From Gammaproteobacteria bacterium (lineage in GTDB: Bacteria; Pseudomonadota; Gammaproteobacteria; Pseudomonadales; Oleiphilaceae): a stretch of 16,078 nt of DNA. The stretch lies in the NCBI GenBank assembly GCA_029268325.1, contig JAJUGC010000006.1, positions 1-16,078 of the forward strand, read 5' to 3'. This document shows, piece by piece, positions 12,650-16,078 of this stretch. The notes below the pieces were generated by a model that was given only the letters and a program-made list of their open reading frames with translations, was not told where the DNA came from and did no database searches. Within the stretch, counting starts at the first letter, position 1. Each line of letters begins with the position of its first letter. The position numbers were made by a program, and so were the translations under genes.

Positions 12650-15273
12650 TCAAGCCTTTTGTCCTGAGCCAGCGCCCACGGCGCCGTGTCCTGCTGCTGT
12701 TGGCCATTGCCATCAGCCTTCTTGTCTGGCTCTTCGTCCAGGCCGACACCATTTCCATAGAGCAGCATCACGATTACACCAAGAAATTGTTTCTGCTGCA
12801 GGAAACCGATGCAGAGCTCAATGCCGCCGTGCTGGCCAGCCGGTATGGGCTGCACCACGATTTCGACCTGACCACCCAGGGGGTACGCAAGCTTCTGGAG
12901 GTCACCACCTCCCTACACCAGCTTCCCCGGTTTCTCGGAGACCAACATCAGGAGCTTCTCCAGGAGCAGGTTGCCGAACTGCAAAGCCATGCCCAGCTCA
13001 AGGCAGATACCGTAGACCGCTTCAAGCGGGAAACTTCCATCCTGCGTAATTCCGTGGCCTATTTTCCGGTCGTCACCAACACCCTGATCCAGCAAGGGGT
13101 TCTGCACCAGCCCCTGTCCCGGCGCGTAGGCATTTTCGGGCGTTCCGTGATGACCTATGTCCTGATCGGCAACGCCGACATGGCCACACAACTGCGCCAA
13201 GAGCAGGATCAGCTGCAGCAAGAGGCCACAGCGCTGGATGAACAGCCCCGCGAACAACTGCTCAACCTGTTGGCCCACGCCACCCTGATCCTCGACCACA
13301 AGCCGCTGCTGGACCGCCTCACCCAGCAGATCCTGGAGATACCCACCAGTGACAGTGGCGACCGCCTCACCTCCCTCTACGCCCAAAGCTACAACCAGAT
13401 CCAGCTTAAGGCGCAAGGCTACCGGATCATGCTGCTTGTGGCGGCGGTGATACTGGCCGGCTACCTGGGCGTCATGATCACCCGCCAACGCCATACAGCC
13501 CTGGCCCTGGCGGATGCCAACAGTCGCTTAAATGAGCGCATCGAAACCCTGCACCGCACCCAGGCAGAACTGAAGCGCTATGCAACTGTGTTCCTCAATG
13601 CCAGCGAAGGCATGCTCATTACCGATGACACCGGCCGGATCCTGGCCGTCAACCCGGCCTTTACGGCCATTACCGGCTATGGCCTGGAAGACATTGCCGG
13701 CAAGACCCCGGCCGTTCTCAGTTCTGGCCGCCAGGACGCCAGCTACTATCGGGAAATGTGGAACGATTTGATCCATCAGGGCCATTGGGAAGGCGAGATC
13801 TGGAACCGCCGTCGCAATGGCGAGATCTATCCGGAGTGGCTCTCGATCGTGGCAGTGCGCGACCACACCAACCAGACCACCCACTACATCGGCATCTTCT
13901 CCGACGTCACCGAGCGCAAGAAAGCCGAGGCCCGCATCCGCCACCTGGCCCATCACGATGCCCTGACGGGCCTGCCCAATCGCCTGTTGCTGCAAGACCG
14001 CCTGGAACAAGCCATTCGTCAGGCTCAGCGGAACAATGAATATGCCGCGGTGCTGTTTTTCGACCTGGATCGCTTCAAGCTGATCAACGACACCCTCGGC
14101 CATGAGATTGGCGACGGCCTGTTGCGCCTGGTCGCCCAACGCTGCCAGCAAGCCGTGCGGGAGACGGACACCGTGGCCCGTCAGGGAGGAGACGAGTTTG
14201 TCGTGGTGCTGCCCAACCTCAAGGATCCCCAGGATGCCGGGCTCATTGCCCGTAAGATTCTGGCAGCCATCACCCAGCCCTGCCATTTGGGAATTCACGA
14301 GCTGACCGTGACCTGTAGTATCGGGATAGCCGTTTACCCCGAGGATGGCACCTCCGGCTCCATCCTGCTGCGCAATGCCGACGCCGCCATGTACCGGGCC
14401 AAAGCCAGTGGTCGTAATTGCTACCAGTTCTACACCGACGACATGAATACGGCCAACCTGGGCGAGCTGCTTCTGGAACAACAACTGCGGGGCGCTCTCG
14501 ACCGGGGCGAGCTGCGCCTGCACTATCAACCCAAGGTGGATGCCCGCAACCTGACGCTACGGGGATGCGAGGCCCTGATACGCTGGCAGCACCCGGAGCA
14601 GGGACTACTCTCGCCAGACCGTTTCATTCCCGTTGCGGAAGAATCCGGCCTGATCGTACCCATTGGCAAATGGGTTATTTACGAGGCCTGCCGCCAGATT
14701 CGGGCCTGGATCGATGCCGGCCTGGAGCCGGTGCCAGTGGCGGTGAACCTGTCCAGCCAACAATTCACCCAGCAAGACCTGGTCGCCCTGGTGCGCGAGG
14801 CGCTGGATCAGTACCAGCTGCCCCCCCATCTCCTGGAGCTGGAGCTGACGGAAACCATGCTGATGCGCGATGTGGGCCGAACCATCGACACCCTCGCCGC
14901 CCTGAGCGCCATGGGAGTGAGCCTCGCCATTGACGACTTCGGCACGGGGTATTCCTCCCTGGCCTATCTGCGCCAGTTCAAGGTCAACAGCCTGAAGATC
15001 GACCGCAGCTTTGTGCATGACATCTATTTGGGCACCAAAGACGCCCAGATCGCCACCGCAGTGATTGCCCTGGCCCACAGCCTGGGGCTGCAGGTCACCG
15101 CGGAAGGGGTGGAAACGGAAGACCAGCGGCACTTTCTGGCCAATCACCGCTGTGACTACCTGCAAGGTTACCTGTTTGGCAAGCCAGAGCCCTCGGAGAG
15201 CTTCAGCCTGCGCCTGACCAACACCGACGGGCTCCCTCCCAAGGAACAACTGGCAGCGGGTTGCAGCCAATAA
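12646..15273 (+). CDS. Membrane sensor PAS-GGDEF-EAL protein (c-di-GMP turnover)
   Basis: This 875-residue bifunctional c-di-GMP enzyme candidate has membrane helix 1 (about 14-31), an all-helical periplasmic sensor (about 35-258, resembling the DAHL type), helix 2 (about 261-278) and a short coiled coil (about 285-312). A PAS domain (about 311-425) is followed by GGDEF (about 430-597) and EAL (about 607-855) domains. The cyclase site is canonical G-G-D-E-F (514-518), with inhibitory site R505-x-x-D508 exactly five residues before it. The phosphodiesterase site keeps E642-A-L, N701, E736, D763-D764, K784 and E820, so both activities look possible. ATG 12646 overlaps the peroxidase stop (ATGA), indicating coupled translation and perhaps sensing of a periplasmic redox or haem state by the helical sensor. 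A strong terminator follows. Which activity dominates cannot be read from sequence. Confidence 0.93.
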   Translation: MIKPFVLSQRPRRRVLLLLAIAISLLVWLFVQADTISIEQHHDYTKKLFLLQETDAELNAAVLASRYGLHHDFDLTTQGVRKLLEVTTSLHQLPRFLGDQHQELLQEQVAELQSHAQLKADTVDRFKRETSILRNSVAYFPVVTNTLIQQGVLHQPLSRRVGIFGRSVMTYVLIGNADMATQLRQEQDQLQQEATALDEQPREQLLNLLAHATLILDHKPLLDRLTQQILEIPTSDSGDRLTSLYAQSYNQIQLKAQGYRIMLLVAAVILAGYLGVMITRQRHTALALADANSRLNERIETLHRTQAELKRYATVFLNASEGMLITDDTGRILAVNPAFTAITGYGLEDIAGKTPAVLSSGRQDASYYREMWNDLIHQGHWEGEIWNRRRNGEIYPEWLSIVAVRDHTNQTTHYIGIFSDVTERKKAEARIRHLAHHDALTGLPNRLLLQDRLEQAIRQAQRNNEYAAVLFFDLDRFKLINDTLGHEIGDGLLRLVAQRCQQAVRETDTVARQGGDEFVVVLPNLKDPQDAGLIARKILAAITQPCHLGIHELTVTCSIGIAVYPEDGTSGSILLRNADAAMYRAKASGRNCYQFYTDDMNTANLGELLLEQQLRGALDRGELRLHYQPKVDARNLTLRGCEALIRWQHPEQGLLSPDRFIPVAEESGLIVPIGKWVIYEACRQIRAWIDAGLEPVPVAVNLSSQQFTQQDLVALVREALDQYQLPPHLLELELTETMLMRDVGRTIDTLAALSAMGVSLAIDDFGTGYSSLAYLRQFKVNSLKIDRSFVHDIYLGTKDAQIATAVIALAHSLGLQVTAEGVETEDQRHFLANHRCDYLQGYLFGKPEPSESFSLRLTNTDGLPPKEQLAAGCSQ

Positions 15274-15277
15274 GAAG

Positions 15278-15303
15278 AACGCCGGCATAAGCCGGCGTTT
15301 TTT
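15278..15303 (+). terminator. Intrinsic terminator after the GGDEF-EAL gene
   Basis: AACGCCGGC (15278-15286) and GCCGGCGTT (15291-15299) form a perfect 9-bp GC-rich stem with an ATAA loop, followed by a six-T run (15298-15303), just after the stop codon. It could also act on the convergent PEP-CTERM transcript, since A bases precede the stem. Confidence 0.92.
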
Positions 15304-15323
15304 GTACAAGACCGAAAGATCTA

Positions 15324-15935
15324 TCAGGAACGGCGACGGAACGCACCGACACCCAGCAGACCCAGTCCCATCAGGCCCAGGCTGACAGGCTCCGGTACTG
15401 CCACCGCCGTAATCCGGATGACCATATCGTCGTGGTTATCGTCCGGACCATTGCGGCCGTCATCCAGGGCGGCATACCACAGGTTTTCGCCAGCCTCATA
15501 CAGGAAGAAGTTATACATATTTTCGTCGCTGTTCTGGTAGGCTGAATTGCGGTCGTTATCCACCCGGTGGGGAACACCATAAATGTCCGTCCGGAAGGAG
15601 AAGGTCAAGTCGGCCAGGCTGGAGACCACTTCCGAATAAGTCACCGAGTTCGGACTGCCGGAGAAAACCTGCGTGTCACCCACCCAGAAGGTATTGGGCA
15701 GACTGGCTTCCTTGAAGATATATTCGTAGGTCACCCTGATCGCGGAGGAACTGCTATTGAACAGGTGCCCACCGATAAAACCATTGGCTCCCACCAGGGG
15801 CGCATAGTCGTTGACTGCAGGCACTTCAAAGGGGGAGGTGTCATCATCACCATGCAATCCCAACAGAGAAGCATTCGCGCCGACGGAAACAGCCATTCCC
15901 AGGCCCAGCATTAAAGAGCGTGCAAGTATTTTCAT
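15324..15935 (-). CDS. PEP-CTERM sorting-signal protein
   Basis: This is an exported protein expected to be processed by an exosortase and displayed at or released from the cell surface. The N-terminal signal peptide is M-K-I-L-A-R-S with a hydrophobic core and A-N-A as the likely cleavage site (after residue 22). The C-terminus has all three PEP-CTERM parts: V-P-E-P (180-183), a glycine-rich hydrophobic helix (L-G-L-M-G-L-G-L-L-G-V-G-A) and the basic tail F-R-R-R-S. The middle (about 23-178) is acidic and rich in beta-type sequence and Asn/Asp/Ser; I do not recognise a domain. ATG 15935 has AAGGA eight bases upstream; the frame extends 24 codons more but lacks leader character. No exosortase or exopolysaccharide gene is in the window, so the sorting enzyme must be elsewhere. 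A sigma-54-type promoter precedes the gene. Confidence 0.88.
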   Translation of the reverse strand: MKILARSLMLGLGMAVSVGANASLLGLHGDDDTSPFEVPAVNDYAPLVGANGFIGGHLFNSSSSAIRVTYEYIFKEASLPNTFWVGDTQVFSGSPNSVTYSEVVSSLADLTFSFRTDIYGVPHRVDNDRNSAYQNSDENMYNFFLYEAGENLWYAALDDGRNGPDDNHDDMVIRITAVAVPEPVSLGLMGLGLLGVGAFRRRS

Positions 15936-16000
15936 TGTTATTTTCCTTTTGCGATAAGTCGTCATCGTTATTACATCGGCTACTACCACCTCCTCCCTTG

Positions 16001-16016
16001 AGCACAAACAGTGCCA
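16001..16016 (-). promoter_or_regulatory. Sigma-54 (-24/-12) promoter of the PEP-CTERM gene
   Basis: On the minus strand TGGCACTGTTTGTGCT matches the RpoN consensus TGGCAC-N5-TTGCW. GG and GC are separated by the required ten bases, with one mismatch (G for the first T of TTGC). Transcription would start near 15990, leaving a leader of about 55 bases before the ATG. PEP-CTERM/exosortase systems often carry a PrsK-PrsR pair, where PrsR is a sigma-54 activator, so this promoter class fits the gene. Confidence 0.6.
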
Positions 16017-16078
16017 CTTTAAAGTTTCTCTATGTTTTCAATGAACTATAAAAAATATGGCAAATCATCCTGTAAAAC

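Noticed and set aside
13528..14529. 333-codon open frame opposite the GGDEF-EAL gene
   Set aside because: It is the exact shadow of the conserved PAS and GGDEF domains; high GC leaves few stops on the opposite strand.
15971..15994. AGGAGG followed by an ATG-TAA start-stop in the PEP-CTERM leader, as a possible translational control
   Set aside because: The spacing (12 bases) is long, and the predicted sigma-54 start near 15990 would leave the AGGAGG at or outside the 5' end of the transcript.

Overview
This window looks like chromosomal DNA from a GC-rich, Gram-negative gammaproteobacterium. The signs are ZapE, a TesA-like lipoprotein, QorA, a PEP-CTERM surface protein, c-di-GMP signalling and the codon choice. 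The genus cannot be fixed from the sequence; an Oceanospirillales/Pseudomonadales-type marine lineage would fit. I see no tRNA, rRNA, CRISPR array, insertion sequence, integrase or phage gene, and coding density is high with no gene-free stretch above 300 bases. I found no clear new defence or mobile system. The most unusual items are the chimeric left edge, the operator-centred divergent locus near 11.5 kb and the sigma-54 promoter near 16.0 kb.

Left part (1-4.2 kb): the first ~110 bases read on the minus strand as a piece of a SNF2-type helicase. This is joined, at 12 bases that serve both proteins, to the C-terminal two thirds of a meso-diaminopimelate dehydrogenase. Then come zapE and a membrane fatty acid hydroxylase/sterol desaturase (both minus strand). 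The hydroxylase is divergent from an AraC-type regulator that probably controls it.

Middle (4.2-10.5 kb): a TesA-like SGNH lipoprotein and a GreA/GreB-like factor form a plus-strand pair. They are followed by a response regulator anchored by a C-terminal membrane helix, then qorA (minus) divergent from a YjdF/DUF2238 membrane protein. A compact plus-strand operon comes next: GNAT acetyltransferase, nitrilase-family amidohydrolase, DUF1294 membrane protein and a small CxxC/membrane protein.

Right part (10.5-16.1 kb): a ParD-like ribbon-helix-helix protein overlaps a type I methionine aminopeptidase (minus strand). Divergent from them, across an operator-like array of TATACG half-sites, a di-haem cytochrome c peroxidase overlaps by four bases a large membrane PAS-GGDEF-EAL protein. 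This pair ends in a strong intrinsic terminator. The window closes with a PEP-CTERM protein on the minus strand, preceded by a well-matched -24/-12 (sigma-54) promoter.
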